DNA of 64,000 bases from Vermamoeba vermiformis (lineage: Eukaryota; Tubulinea; Echinamoebida), in NCBI GenBank assembly GCA_045837725.1, contig JBEWZL010000209.1, forward strand, positions 62,001 through 126,000. Direction: 5' to 3'. The first letter of the stretch is position 1. Each line of letters opens with the position of its first letter. Position numbers and translations under genes: made by a program. Shown piece after piece: positions 1 to 12,320 of the stretch. Below the pieces are notes generated by a model. That model was not told the DNA's origin, searched no databases, and saw only the letters and a list, made by a program, of their open reading frames with translations.

Positions 1-206
1 ACATGTACATTAATAGTAAATATAGTATCTAGCTTTAGTATAGAATAGGATCGTAAACGCTATCAGCAACTTCAATAATTGAATCACTGCCCGTATCTTT
101 TTGGTGAACAGCGTAATTACTTCAAATCCGACAAAGTTGATATGAGAATCGAGCGATTACATCGTTATTGGTTTATTACAATCGACCGGTTAATAAATAA
201 GATGTT
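1..206. other. AT-rich flank, no gene seen
   Basis: Short stretch downstream of the first minus-strand gene. I see no open frame, RNA signature or repeat in it; it probably holds the 3' untranslated region of the cysteine-rich protein gene. Confidence 0.4.
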
Positions 207-929
207 TTAGTGGAAGAAAGCCAAGATCAAGGCAACAGCGAGCAAAACAAATGAAGGCAAGACGTTCATGCCAGCAGCGAAGCAATTGTCTGAGGCACGA
301 ATAACACCCGGGAGGTACATCTTGTTCCAGAAGTCTTGAGAGCTATCGTAAACGTTCTGGCAGTAGTTGCTGTTGGAGTTTTGTCTGCAATCTACGGACG
401 AGTTACCGTTGGTAGCGCATTCCTTGACCTCCAAGCAGGCCTTCTCGAGGGCATCATAGAAGTTGTCGCACAAACGAAGCTTCAAGCCGTCCAAGTAGGT
501 GGTAAGGAAATCAGGCTTGCAAGTAAGTCCGCAGCTCAACAAACCTTGCAAGTAAGTGCAGGTATCTAATGAAACAGTATTAGCGCATGCATGATTAAAT
601 ATAATCAAAATAAGAACAAATCAAAGTATATTTCTGGATTATAAAATAAAAAAACCGATCCACACTCACCAGGAACGCGTCTGCAGCCATCGTAGCTAGA
701 GCAGGTAGTTTCGGTGAAGGTAGCAGGGCAGCAAGTGTCAGAAGCGTATTGAGGGCAGGTAGTAGTAGCCTTACTATTCAATTACAATGAGGTCAGAATC
801 AATCTGGGGTGCGATCCGGCAAAATGCAACTTACTCGACTGAGAATGAGTTGTAGAGAATCAAGCCGCACTTGCCAGCAAAGGCAGAGAGCACGAGGCAT
901 GAGAGAACGACTAAAGTAATGGCACGCAT
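207..929 (-). CDS. Secreted cysteine-rich protein, probably GPI-anchored
   Basis: Three exons on the minus strand (929-835, 773-670, 565-207) give 185 residues with matching phases and GT-AG introns. The ATG at 929 opens a clear signal peptide (MRAITLVVLSCLVLSAFA). The mature part carries about 16 cysteines, many in CC and CxxxC spacings, and the C-terminus is a run of hydrophobic residues after a small-residue stretch with no basic tail, as in GPI-attachment signals. That points to an extracellular, membrane-tethered protein. I do not recognise the family; a folate-receptor-like or saposin-like fold is conceivable because of the cysteine density, but this is a guess. The open frame alone misses the signal peptide, which lies on two upstream exons. 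Confidence 0.75.
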
Positions 930-1449
930 GACTTGGATCTGATTCGAGTAGAATTGGAATGACCGTTGCAGAAGAAGTTTGATCTTTTCTGTTAATCAAG
1001 CACGTGTTTGCAGGTAAAATCACGTGAGCGTATCAAATTACATAAACTGTGCCAGGGCGGGCCGTTCAGAATCAACGACAACATCCAATTTTGAGGTTGG
1101 TTTTGCGTTGATTCCCAAAAAAACTAACACAAATCATCCGATCCGCGGCTAAATCTCCATCGAGCACAGTGCAGATGAATAACTAAGAGATACCGTGCTT
1201 TGTTGTTCAATGAAATCCGATCTTTTCAACGAAAGAGCTGGAAATGGATCTCAGTTAATTCAATTCTCAACAAGTCAATGTATTGTTACAATGATATGAG
1301 AACCATTCATTCCTGGCCAAAAAGATAATAACTTGTGTAAGTCAGGGCAGTGAAAAAAAAAAACACAAACAACGCGTCGGGCATGATTATCAAAACGCAA
1401 ATTTACAAAAATGTACAATGAATTCAAAATTAGAGCACTAGGATTACAA
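930..1449. other. Intergenic, upstream of the cysteine-rich gene
   Basis: About 520 bp between the start of the cysteine-rich gene and the stop of the ClpB gene, both on the minus strand. It should hold the promoter of the former and the 3' end of the latter. I see an A-run near 1350 but no recognisable element, RNA gene or conserved frame. Confidence 0.4.
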
Positions 1450-4225
1450 TTATTTGTTCTTAGTCGCGCGGTACATCTCGCTGCTCTTGTGACCCTCAGG
1501 CACGCCTTCTTTCACCGCGCACGCCAATCGGTTGTCCTTGTTGTCGAAGGTCACCGTGCAATGTTCGCGCAGCTCGCCAGTCAAGATCATGCGGCTGACT
1601 TGCGTCACGATGTGCTTCTCCAAGTAGCGGCGCAGAGGACGAGCACCGTAGACTGGATCGTAGGCCTGTTTCAAGATGAAGTCCGAGGCCGCAGGTGTGA
1701 TCACCACGGCGATGTCTTTGTCGGCCAAGCGCTTCTCGACTGAACGCATCTGGAGGTGCACGATGCTGTTCAAGTTGCTGCGACTGAGGGCGCTGAAGAT
1801 GACCATGTCGTCCAATCTGTTCAGGAACTCGGGTCTGAAGTGCTTCTTCACCTTGTTCATCACCTTGTCGCGGATGTGTTCGGGGATCTTGCCGTCTTCA
1901 ATCGGAGCTTCCATCAAATGCTCCGATCCCAAGTTTGATGTCATAATGATGACAGTGTTGGTGAAGTCGATCACGTGGCCTTGACCGTCGGTCAATCGTC
2001 CGTCGTCCAGAACTTGCAGCAAGACATTGAACACTTGGGGATGTGCTTTCTCGACCTCATCGAACAGCACCACGGAGTAAGGTCTGCGGCGCACTTGTTC
2101 AGTCAATTGACCACCCTCCTCAAAGCCGACGTAGCCAGGAGGAGCACCGATCAATCGTGCCACGCTGTGCTGTTCCATGTACTCGCTCATGTCGAGGCGA
2201 ATCATTTGCTTCTCGTCGTCAAACAGTTCAGCCGCGAGGGCCTTGGCGAGTTCTGTTTTACCGACACCAGTGGGACCGAGGAACAAGAACGAGCCTGTGG
2301 GTTGGTTCTCACGCGCCAGGCCAGCACGTGATCTGAGCACGGCCTCGGCGACAGCATCGACAGCCTCGTCTTGACCAATCACGCGCTTGTGGAGGTTGTC
2401 AGCGAGGTGCAAAAGTCGTTCTTTCTCGGTCTGGCTCAGCTTGGAGACGGGAATGCCAGTCCATTTGCTGACCACTTCGGCGATTTGTTCGGGGCCAACA
2501 GTCTCGACGACCAATGTGTTCTTGTCGCGGTTCTTTTGGTCTTCTTCCGTCACCTTCTGGATCTGCTTCTCGATTTCAGGCACGGCGTAGTACTTCAAGT
2601 CAGCAGCACGTGCAATGTCGTTGGCACGCTCAGCCTCGGCAATCTTGAGTTTGACACTTTCGAGCTTCTTGCGCAAGTTGGTCAAGTTCTGAACACGACC
2701 CTTCTCTTCTTCATAACGAGCCTTCAATGGCGTGATCTCGTCGTTGATCTTGTTGAGCTCTTGGCGCACAGCTTCAAGGCGCTGTTTGCTGGCAGGATCG
2801 TCTTCTTTCTCGAGGGCCACTGCTTCGACTTGCAACTGCAATTTTCTTCGTTCCAAGTTGTCAATGACTTGCGGCTGGCTGTTCAATTGCACACGCGTGT
2901 TAGCGCATGCCTCGTCGACCAAGTCAATAGCCTTGTCGGGCAAGAATCTGTTGGTGATGTAGCGTTGAGCCAGTTGCGCGGCCATGACGATGGCACTGTC
3001 GTAGATCCGGACACCGTGATGCGTCTCGTACTTCTCTTTGAGACCTCGCAAGATGGAGATTGTGTCCAGCACGCTAGGCTCTTTCACGAGCACCTGTTGG
3101 AAACGGCGCTCGAAAGCTGGATCTTTCTCGACGTGTTTGCGGTATTCGTCGAGAGTTGTGGCACCAATGCAGCGCAATTCACCACGAGCAAGCATGGGCT
3201 TCAACAAGTTAGCTGCGTCCATGGCACCGTCTGCCTTGCCGGCACCGAGCACGAGGTGGATTTCGTCAATGAAGAGGATGATGTTGCCATTAGACTCCTT
3301 GACTTCCTTCAAAACAGCCTTCAGACGCTCTTCGAAGTCACCACGGTATTTAGCACCAGCGACTAAAGCACCCATGTCCAAGGCAATGACGCGGCACTTC
3401 AAGTTTTCAGGGATGTCGCCGCGAACAATTCTCGAGGCCAAGCCTTCAACGATGGCTGTTTTACCGACACCAGGCTCACCAATGAGGACTGGATTGTTCT
3501 TTGTTCTTCGGGATAATACGTTGATAACACGGCGAATTTCCTCGTCTCGACCAATGACGGGATCGAGTTTGCCTTCTTCTGCGAGCGATACCAAGTCTTG
3601 ACCGTACTTGGAAAGGGCCTCGTATGTTTCTTCTGCGTGTTTACTATCTACTTTCTTGTTACCGCGAACCTAAGAAGATATTTTAGCATACTGAAACCAA
3701 AAAAACATTTCATGAAAAATAGTGAAATCTGATCAGTACATACCTCTTTGACAGCGGCTTCGAGTCTTCCTTTATCGAGACCAGCCTCTTTGTAAATATT
3801 TGAAATATCTCTGTCGTCGGCAGAAGCCAAAATTAAGTGATCTACAGCCATGTGGCTGTCACCATTTTTCTTTTGGATGTCAGCAGCGCTTCTCAACAGT
3901 CTAAGCAATGAGGAGCTAGGATTGACCTCGCTAAATTTCAAATATTAGTCCCAATTCTCAAATTTCATAAAAGAATTACTTACGTTGGAGGTGGATCTTG
4001 AGCAGTCATCCGGACCAAAAGTTTGTTCAATCCGCGTTCCACTGACTGTGGTTGGCCTCCAGCCTTTGTGATAATTCTCTTGAGCAAGCCATCAGCGTCT
4101 TCGTACATGGCCTTGACTAAGTGAGCAGGAACCAGCTCGACGTGTGAAGAGGAACGAGCCAGATCTTGGGCGGCCACCAAGACGCTGTTGGTCTTCTCTG
4201 TAAAGTTCTTGGGATCCAAACTCAT
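1450..4225 (-). CDS. ClpB/Hsp104 AAA+ disaggregase
   Basis: Three exons (4225-3984, 3930-3744, 3669-1450) encode 882 residues, close to the usual 850-910 of cytosolic Hsp101/Hsp104. The N-terminal Clp repeat domain spans about 1-145. The first AAA+ domain has Walker [10 protein letters not shown] near residue 207 and a Walker B ending IDEIH near 280. A long charged coiled-coil middle domain follows (about 405-530). The second AAA+ domain has Walker [10 protein letters not shown] near 608 and a DEVEKAH box. The start [11 protein letters not shown] and lack of a presequence argue for the cytosol. Family role: with Hsp70 it threads aggregated proteins through the hexamer pore in an ATP-driven cycle. 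The C-terminus is short, without the acidic tail of yeast Hsp104. I looked for clustered heat-shock elements upstream and saw none that convinced me. Confidence 0.95.
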
Positions 4226-5109
4226 GTTGTATTCTTGTTGAAAATATAGTTACTGAATGTTTGCCGGGCCAAAAAAGTGGCTTTTAAGGCTGTTTTTCTG
4301 ATATTTGGGATGTTTCAGTAAAATTTGCACGGGATGCTGCGGAATTCTCAATGAAATCCGGAGCAGTGTGGGGTCGTGGCATCGTTTCAGGACGGTTAAT
4401 GAAAAATATATATCGGAGTTATGTGGCACATGCAACAGAAGAATTAAAATAATTGCTGCAAAATCCTGAGGCAGTATCTGCTGATCGATCAACCACAAAA
4501 CCCGGTAACAAATATTCTCGGAATAATTTAACTAAAATGGCGATTAATTACCTCAATACTATCGCTACCCGAATATTTGCAAAATTGAATTTTGTCTGCT
4601 TTTGAATTGTTATTTTTGATTTTAAAATCAACTGTTGCGCAACGAGCGTTGTAGTTTTAACTAATTATTTCCTAAATTCCTCGCCAATACTGCTTTGTTG
4701 TTAAATAAGCGGCTTGTCCAACTAGTTGCTAGGAAGGGTTCGCACGCCGATGTGGATCCAATCGTTTGTTGTATTTTAAAGTCATCTTATGCACGGGATT
4801 CGTATGAAGTGCGTTTAGTAATCAAAGACAATTGAGGGATATTACTGGCTGCAATCTCAGCGCAATCTTGAAACACAAAAAAAGCTGACGAATCAGAGAG
4901 CGTTTAAAAACGAGTTAAGTCGCGATTGGTCAGTTAAGTCATGGTTCTTGCCTCTTTTTATGGTCTGTCCGTTTTTTATTTGAAAATCTCAACTAAACCG
5001 ATTACCAGAACCTCAAGCAAGCCCGCCTTACTTGAAAAACAACGGTTTTAAATATCTTCAAACGCACCTGTTTAATCAATCAAATTAACAAAGCCAACAA
5101 CAAAACACA
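4226..5109. promoter_or_regulatory. Divergent intergenic region between ClpB and Rap1
   Basis: 884 bp separating the minus-strand ClpB start from the plus-strand Rap start, so it should contain both promoters. It is AT-rich. I see no clear nGAAn array, TATA box in fixed position, tRNA or other RNA gene. An 82-codon open frame on the minus strand (4250-4498) has no protein-like composition and is rejected. Confidence 0.4.
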
Positions 5110-6095
5110 ATGCCAGATTACAAAATTGTCGTTCTCGGTCTCGGAGGTGTCGGTAAATCCGCCTTGACTGTAAGTTAATGCTCTTTTATGTACTGGTTGT
5201 GCTATTATAATTATCAACCGTGTACCAACCGACTTCAGTTGGTCTGATTTGCTAACATATTGTTATTTTAATAGGTCCAATTCGTCCAAGGTATCTTCTT
5301 GGTTAAGGTAAATATAATTTTGCTTGTTTTTGAGTTTTTTTGAAATTTATTAGACCGTTTTTTGATTTGTTTCAAATGCGGTTTGTAATTGAATTGCATG
5401 GCGGTTAGTTCAAAACATAATAAGCAGATAATTAATAAATTGTATTATAGTACGACCCTACTATTGAGGACTCATACCGCAAGTTGGTTGAAGTCGACGG
5501 GGAACAATACATGCTTGAGATTTTGGATACTGCCGGTACTGTAAGTATTCTATTAATATGATATCGTGTTATTAAAATAATAGGCAATTAATTACATGTG
5601 TTCAAGTGGAAGCTACCGATTTTTTTAACTTTAAAAAATTGTCCGTTACATCGAAGAAACGAATGCAAAATATTATTTCGGTTGTACTAATTCAATTTAT
5701 TGTAGGAACAATTCACTGCTATGAGAGATTTGTACATGAAGAACGGCCAAGGTTTCGTTTTGGTTTACTCTATTATTGCTGCTTCAACCTTCAACGACAT
5801 CCCCGATTTGAGAGATCAAATTCTCCGTGTCAAGGACGCCCAAAGCGTTCCTATGGTTTTGGTTGGCAACAAGTCTGACTTGCAAGATCAACGTGTCGTT
5901 ACCACCGAACAAGGAGAGAAGCTTGCCAAGCAATTCAACTGCACTTTCCTCGAGGCTTCCGCCAAGACCAAGCAAAACGTCGAAGCTATTTTCTACGACT
6001 TGGTCCGACAAATTAACAAGGCTAACCCCGTTGGAACCAAGGAAAAGGCTAAGGCTGGCTCCAGCAGCCGCAGAGGTCGTTGCCTCATCTTGTAA
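5110..6095 (+). CDS. Rap1-type small GTPase
   Basis: Four exons (5110-5169, 5275-5307, 5451-5540, 5706-6095) encode 190 residues. G1 is [11 protein letters not shown], the effector loop reads [11 protein letters not shown] as in Rap1, G3 is DTAGTEQF, and G4/G5 are NKSD and SAK. Threonine rather than glutamine after DTAG is the classical Rap1 mark distinguishing it from Ras. The C-terminus CLIL is a CAAX box ending in Leu, predicting geranylgeranylation and membrane attachment. In amoebae Rap1 controls adhesion and cytoskeleton through integrin/talin and Rac pathways; that role is inferred from family knowledge. The introns sit in the first third of the gene and are larger (105-165 nt) than most in this window. 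Confidence 0.95.
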
Positions 6096-6457
6096 ATTAA
6101 CTCCGATGGAAACGACTTCCACCTTATTTAATTTGAATATTCGCAGTATTTTTTTGAAGGCTTGACAACCTAACCTTTGTACGTTAAAAAACGGTTGATG
6201 TAACATTATGCTAATAAATTATTATTTGTTAATAACTCCGGTCTTCTTCAAGATCTCCTCTTGTCTTTAGTATACCTTGCAACTTCACGGCCGATGAGTA
6301 GGCCTACAAATCGAGTTTAATGTGGCAGACTCGCTCGTGTAGCAGCTCGTTTTGCGTGCTGCCAGTGTTCGGCATTTGCAACTGCGCACCTGGAAGAGAA
6401 AACACGCAAGAATAATTACGGAACGAGTGTAATTATTATCTTGCCTCCTTCTATACA
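6096..6457. other. Intergenic between Rap1 and the two-pore channel
   Basis: About 360 bp holding the Rap 3' end (several AATAAA-like stretches near 6210) and the channel promoter. No gene, RNA or repeat recognised. Confidence 0.35.
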
Positions 6458-9400
6458 ATGGACCATAATTTAAAGGAGCCTCTGCTAATCAATACGAGCA
6501 GCAATAATAATAATGGGCGCCCATCCGTCGATCTGGATGAAGAGCTACCGCCATTAGTATCGCGGTTCAGTGTTCATGCGCCGGCTGAAAGGCTTAGTCC
6601 TCGTGATATGATGCGAAATACGGTGGAATTGCTGAGCGAGGAGGTACGATCGGCATCTTAAACCAAACTGTGGAACTTTACTAATTATATTTATAGACGT
6701 TAATTCGCGCATCGTTTTTATTGGATGGTAAGATTGATATTTAGAATCACGTACAAAGACAGTAGCAATAAATTATTACGGATTGCGTGGTGTCTAGCGC
6801 TCTACCGCTCAATACTAATGAATATTTAGACGCGATAAATCACCGATTTGAAGAAAGAAAGCAGGATGCCGACTCTCTTAGGTAACTAGCGCTATTAATG
6901 AAAGATTTTGAAATTTCTTCGCTCAGATCTGACGATAATTCTCCACAGGATTTATGGAATATACAGAAAAATGAGAGATTATTGGCTCTTTAGATCCTTC
7001 GTATTATTACACATGTTAATGATATTTTTTGAGCCTCCTGAGGTTTGGTAAGCATTTAACGGCCTATTAAATGAGTACTATTTTCTTTAATCGTTAATTC
7101 ATTAAATGATTGAAATTTGATCGCTATACAATTTATTTCCGTAGATAAAACGCAGGCCGATGTTTTTGGAATTAAATCGAGAGATCCCTAATGAATTATA
7201 ATTGTTGCGGCCTTCCAATCATTATTTTAACCATATTAATCAATACTTTGAGCATATACACGACATACTTCTAGAACCCCGGAACATTTGGGGTTATTTT
7301 CGGACAGCAAATGTGTCACATTAGGACACTTTCGTTTTTGCGTTTCTATAATTAACGGCTAAATCTTTTTTTTATGCAGGAAAATACCCTCAGCAGTTGT
7401 AGTCGTTGTTATATTGTTGGCTTTGGTCGTTTATTCCGTAGATCTGCTAATACGAGCTCGATTCATGAAAGATCCGATTCTACGGCAGCCTTGGAGTGTG
7501 ATCCAATTAATTGCAATTTCAGTACGTCTCATTGATAATCTGTACTATTTGATGTTAATAGAGCTCTATTGCAGCTATCTTTAGCGGATCTGATTATCTG
7601 GCAAACAGCGCCCATCTACCTGCGCATTGGTCAATACGTCAGACCGTTCTTCGTGCTGATATTTTTTCCGTCAGTTCGCCAGGCATTTTGGCAAGTCAAA
7701 GTCGCGATGAAAGAAATGTTGCAAGTGCTGGCCATGATTCTCTTCGTCATGTTATTTTTCTCGTTGTTCTTTGTCATCATGTTCAAGGACAGGTACGTTC
7801 ATACTATTATCATATTGAAGCATACTAATCATATTAATGTACTAGCACTATCGGCCCGATGCACTTCCAGAACTATTTCCGAAGTTTTATTAGTTTGTTT
7901 GTCTTATTCAATCTTGGTAAGTAGCTCACTCAATCGTATTATTGCCGCGAATACGAATCTAATCCATTTTTTTACTTACAGCAAACTATCCCGAAGTAAT
8001 GTGAGTGCACTATAAATGGATTATATGGTGGGGCGAACATTATAACAACATATTTTTATTTGAATAGGAGCCCTTCGTTCAATGATAATTACGCTACATT
8101 GATCCCCTTCATGGTCTACGTTGTTATTTCAGCATTTTTCTTGAAGAATTTGTTGCTCGGTGTGTTGTACAACTTTTACAAGATCAACGTCGAGGTACCA
8201 CTTCACGATCAATGTTTAGCCTATATAATTATCGTATTAATGTACTTTTTATAGGAACAAGTACGACGAGGCATTGAGCTCGAGAACAGATTGTTGCGCC
8301 GTGCATTTGATATGCTGGATCCGAAGGGCAGCGGCATCATCAACGAGGGAACGTGGACTATGTTGTTCAGATACTTGCGCCCTTCATATTCTAAAGTCAA
8401 GGTGGCACTCTTATTCAAAATTCTCGATGAAGACAGCAGCACTACCATTAGTATCCTTAAAATATGAACGAAAAGTGCCTCATATCGAAACTCCTTCAAT
8501 TTTATTTTCTTTGATTTACATGAACAGAATACAAAGAGTTTCAACGTATTGTCGAGCTCTTATCGCTCAAATTGACGTACAAGAGCATTGGACAGAACGT
8601 CTTTTCGAAGAAGTGCCCGCGCTTTTACAACGCGCGCGTCATCAAGAAAATTCGCAAAGGCATTAAGAGCATGTAAGTGTTCAATTATAGAGGTTTATTA
8701 TAGATGTCGATACTAACACTTAATGCAGCTATTTTACGATATTTGTTGACTTGATGATTCTTGCCAATGCTATTTACGTCGCCATCCAAGAACAATTGAC
8801 TGATGAGTAAGTTCAATGCCGACTACAATACGAAATGCAAGTATTAATATCTAATATAGGAGTGAGTTGCCTGAAGCCGGATTTTACCGTTCAATTTCAA
8901 TTTGGGAGTTTTCATTCTTCTGCGGCTACGCGTTGGAAATTATTTTGAAAATATTCGCGTTTGGATTTAGAAAGTACTTCAGATCATTATGGAATAGGTA
9001 TTGACTTAATATACAATATTATTGCTATATGAGTGCTAATGTTATTCATAGATTCGACTGTTTGTTGATCGTTGGATCTGCTGTCGCAATTATTGTTTCA
9101 GCAGTCGATTTCGAAAGCCGTAAGCGATGCCGTGTTATTTATGATACTATGGCACCATAATATTCATATTATACTTTTTAGAGCTTCAACTGCAATTCTT
9201 CAGAAGTTTGTTGCTGTTACGAGTGTTGCGATTGGCCAAATGGTTCTCAAAGCTAGAGCGATTCAAAGTCATTGTTGGTACGTTATATAATTACATTAAT
9301 ATAATAGTGACATATGGTCCTAATAATATTATTGTAGCGACCATCTATCAAATTGCCCCGACAATGGCCACTTTCAGCGGTGTACTGATTGTAAGTTAAC

Positions 9401-10321
9401 TTTGCAATAATTTATCAGCCCCGGCATTAATATTTCCTAATTAGGCTGTTTTCTTCTGGTTCTCAGCGATCGGCATGTCAATTTGGGCTGGAAAAATCTA
9501 CGAAGACATGCCCGAATTGATCAACACCGAATTTGCAGCCATGAGTCTGTGGCGCATTGGGTAAGTTAGTCTTTGCAAGTATTTATCGGTGCTAATTGAT
9601 CTATTTTTAGCTTTAACAACGTCATCGAGTCAGCTGCAATGTTGTTCACGCTAATGACAGTCAATAACTGGCACTGTATGTCCAAGACCTCGACGGAAAA
9701 ATATTTGCAATATTAACGCGCTCTATATTTAGTGCTCGCTGCTGCTCATGAAACTGTCTCGACACCATTCGCGTGGATCTACTTCTGCGTGTTTATTTTC
9801 TACGTGTCCACGGTGATGATGAGCGTCGTGTCCGCCTTCACAGTCGATGCATTTGTCGTGCAATGGACGATCATCAAAGACCGCACTAAGAGCCCCGTAC
9901 AGCTGCGCATTGAACAATTGAGCACGATTTAGTAAGTGACACCGAGATGTCAAAAATGACACCTTGACACGTGTCAAATGTTGTGAAGTGTCGTGTTATT
10001 GACCTGTTTGTTCACAGTCGCGATCAGAACTCGGACAAAGAAGGCATATTTATGGACCAAGAAGGCGAGCACAAGAGAGTTTGGACCGTTATTCCCAACT
10101 ACAACATTTTCCAACTGACGCGCACTGTCATCGAAGAGGGTGATCTCGAGTCTGCAAATGAAGAACTGCGCAAGAGTGCTGTGATGAATATTAGCAGTGT
10201 GATTGGCAATCAGCTCTTTGCGAACAATTTCCCGCCCTCGCCACTCAGCGGCAGTCCTCAAGTTCAAAGCAGCATCAATTTGTCGAGCACCCCGCCAAAT
10301 GATTCACGGTCAACTTTTTAG
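6458..10321 (+). CDS. Two-pore cation channel (TPC family)
   Basis: Twenty exons give 800 residues with every phase consistent: 6458-6643, 6697-6727, 6830-6881, 6949-7047, 7380-7521, 7575-7792, 7846-7916, 7982-8000, 8068-8194, 8255-8450, 8528-8672, 8729-8806, 8860-8997, 9052-9119, 9182-9277, 9338-9390, 9445-9560, 9611-9675, 9733-9931, 10018-10321. It has two six-helix repeats. Filter I reads NYPEVM (about 267-272; animal TPCs have NNPDVM) and filter II reads VNNW (about 628-632) exactly as in the family. The linker holds two EF-hand-like loops, DPKGSGIINEGT (degenerate, about 335-346) and DEDSSTTIKYKE (canonical, about 373-384), as in plant TPC1. The repeat II S4 has regularly spaced Arg/Lys (about 530-550). 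Expected place: endolysosomal or vacuolar membrane. The N-terminus carries EPLL, a dileucine-type sorting signal. Confidence 0.93.
7048..7379 (+). other. Unusually long intron 4 of the two-pore channel gene
   Basis: This 332-nt intron is about six times the usual length here. Joining TG at 7046-7047 to G at 7380 restores the frame (PEVW|KIPSAV). It contains AT-rich sequence and no open frame or RNA box that I can defend. Confidence 0.6.
9965..9976. repeat. Palindrome TGACACGTGTCA, copy 1
   Basis: In intron 19 of the two-pore channel gene, about 40 bases before the acceptor; the same intron has three other TGACA/TGTCA half-sites. Confidence 0.9.
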
Positions 10322-10412
10322 TGAAACAAATTCAATGTCTCATTTCTTGTAATAAATAGTTTATTTTTCATGTATAAATGAACCTTTATTGGTTACCAGT
10401 AAACGCACTCGA

Positions 10413-11978
10413 TCATTCAAAGGCCAGTTTAGTCAATCCACGCAATTCGTTGCTGTACTTGTGAGGGTTCAGAACGCTCAAATAAGTCAACTGTTTCAAG
10501 TTCGTCAACGCCACGACATCGCGCATGGTAATCATCGAGTTCTTGAGATCTAAGTGCTCAAGCGCGGTAAGAGGTGCGAGCCAGTCGAGCGTCTGATAAT
10601 CAAACTTTGGGAGGCAGATGTGCGTCAAGCGAGTCAAGCACGATAAGGAATTCGATTCGAACGGCTCGTCAAAGTCCAATGTCAAATGGTTCAGATTGGT
10701 CAAGCGAGCCACATCTGCAATCGCATCGGTATTGAGTTTTGTATTCAATTGCGTATTGATTTTCGCATTCAATTGTTCCAAGTTTGTCAGGGCAGTCCAT
10801 CCATTCATCGTGTTGCTATTGGTCAGGTCTGCGTGTAATATCTTCAATCGTGTCAATCGTTCAACAGACTTGCACTGTGCCTTGACCAGCACGAGACGTG
10901 TCAAAAGTGTCAAAGTGTCAATGCCTCCAACGAGCACTACTGTGGTTGAGTGGACTTGCAACGCCTCTAATCGCGTCAATCGCGTCAATTCATTCTTGAA
11001 CATGCTCGTATTGTTAATGCTGACGCTGAGTTCTTTGAGCAGGTGTGGCTTGAAGTGCTGGATGCACTCTGCGTCATCGCGCGTAACTTGTAATATCGTA
11101 GCTGAGACTAGTGGCAGTTTTGATATGAATGATATCGCCTTGACGAACCTATTGTCAGTGTGGCTGATGCTGAGTACTTTCAGTTTTGTTAGTCTCGAAT
11201 AGCTCGACAGATCCTCGGCTTCATCAGGTCGGTGGTGGCCAAAACATCCTTTGCTGAGCTCTAATCGCGTCAATCGCGTCAATTCTGACACGACAGAGGG
11301 GTGTATTCGCGACTCCATCGTGAGAGACTCGAGTTCGGTCAGGTCTGGCAACTCTTCGGAGAAGTCACCGCCGCCATGCACTGTCAGTACTTTAAGGCGC
11401 CGCAAGTTTGACGTGTCAATATGACGTGCAAACCAATGCATGTGCTCGAGGACTAATTTAGTCAAGTTTGTCGAGTTTAACTGCAGGTCATCCGGAACAT
11501 AGGTGTCTTGGTGACAGAGGTGCAGCTCTTCGAGGTTTGTTAGATTGGTGAGCTGTGGACTGGAATCAATGATGTTAAGGCGCGTCAGATTATGAAATGA
11601 GTTTAAGGCCTTTGTATTGGCGGAGCGCACATCCAAAGATTGCAAATTATTGAGCCTTGTTTAGAGCGATAATGCGTCTGACGGGTGTTTCAATTCAGCA
11701 ATATTCAAGCGGTAAATATCTAAATGACTCAATTCTGCGAATATTTGTAAGAGATTCGTCGTCGCTGATTTTTTTGCTGTATTTCTTATTTCGATCGAGA
11801 TGTGGCGCAGGTGACGTAGCGGTTTAAGAACTGAATGGGCATTTTCTGGTTGTAGATTATAAAATATAAATCGCTTATTGCTTATTACTGCGAAGTACGT
11901 ATGGCAAGTTGAGCGCAAGGCCAAAGTTGTTTTTGGATCTGCTAAATTACCAATGTGTGCTATTATTTCCAAGGGCAA
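10413..11978 (-). pseudogene. F-box/LRR gene with an in-frame stop, possibly a pseudogene
   Basis: Minus-strand frame with an F-box-like start (LPLEIIAHIG, as in LPVEILVYIG of the paralogue at 19859-21610) followed by many irregular leucine-rich repeats with a recurring LTRL unit. One TAA codon (11663-11661) interrupts the frame after residue ~106; the same frame then continues for 410 codons without another stop. No ATG precedes the F-box in frame, and the codon before the conserved part is preceded by an AAG that could be an acceptor, as in the paralogue, but I could not find a matching first exon. Either the gene is a recent pseudogene or the sequence has an error at one base. If functional it would be a substrate adaptor of an SCF ubiquitin ligase. 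Confidence 0.65.
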
Positions 11979-12320
11979 CTCCTTAATTATAAATAATTAT
12001 GTTAATTTTAAATGTAATTATGAGCGAAACGCTATTGGCGTCGGATCGCAAGGAGCGACTAAAAATGACTTCTGCTCTTGTGTAAATCAATATTGAAATA
12101 ATGTACATATTATGCCAACATACCATTATAATTTTGTCTTGTGACTGCTGAGCTCACATGCATGATCACTGGGCAAAACTGCGCAAAAGATTTGGCGTCC
12201 AAACTAAATAAAGTTAATAAAAAGTTTATTTCTGCGTGCTCTTTACAAAAGAAAACAAGTAACGACTTAGCCAACTTATTATATAACACAATAGTAGTAA
12301 TTAATTTGTGTAAATTAAAA
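11979..12320. other. Intergenic, divergent
   Basis: AT-rich stretch between the minus-strand F-box/LRR frame and the plus-strand propeller gene. It must hold the missing 5' part of the former, if any, and the promoter of the latter. Nothing else seen. Confidence 0.35.

Noticed and set aside
2371-3366. 331-codon plus-strand open frame opposite the ClpB gene
   Set aside because: It is the antisense shadow of a long, biased-codon exon; composition is not protein-like and the minus strand is plainly ClpB.
4226-4520. Heat-shock elements upstream of ClpB
   Set aside because: Only scattered GAA/TTC triplets, none in the regular five-base spacing needed for an element.
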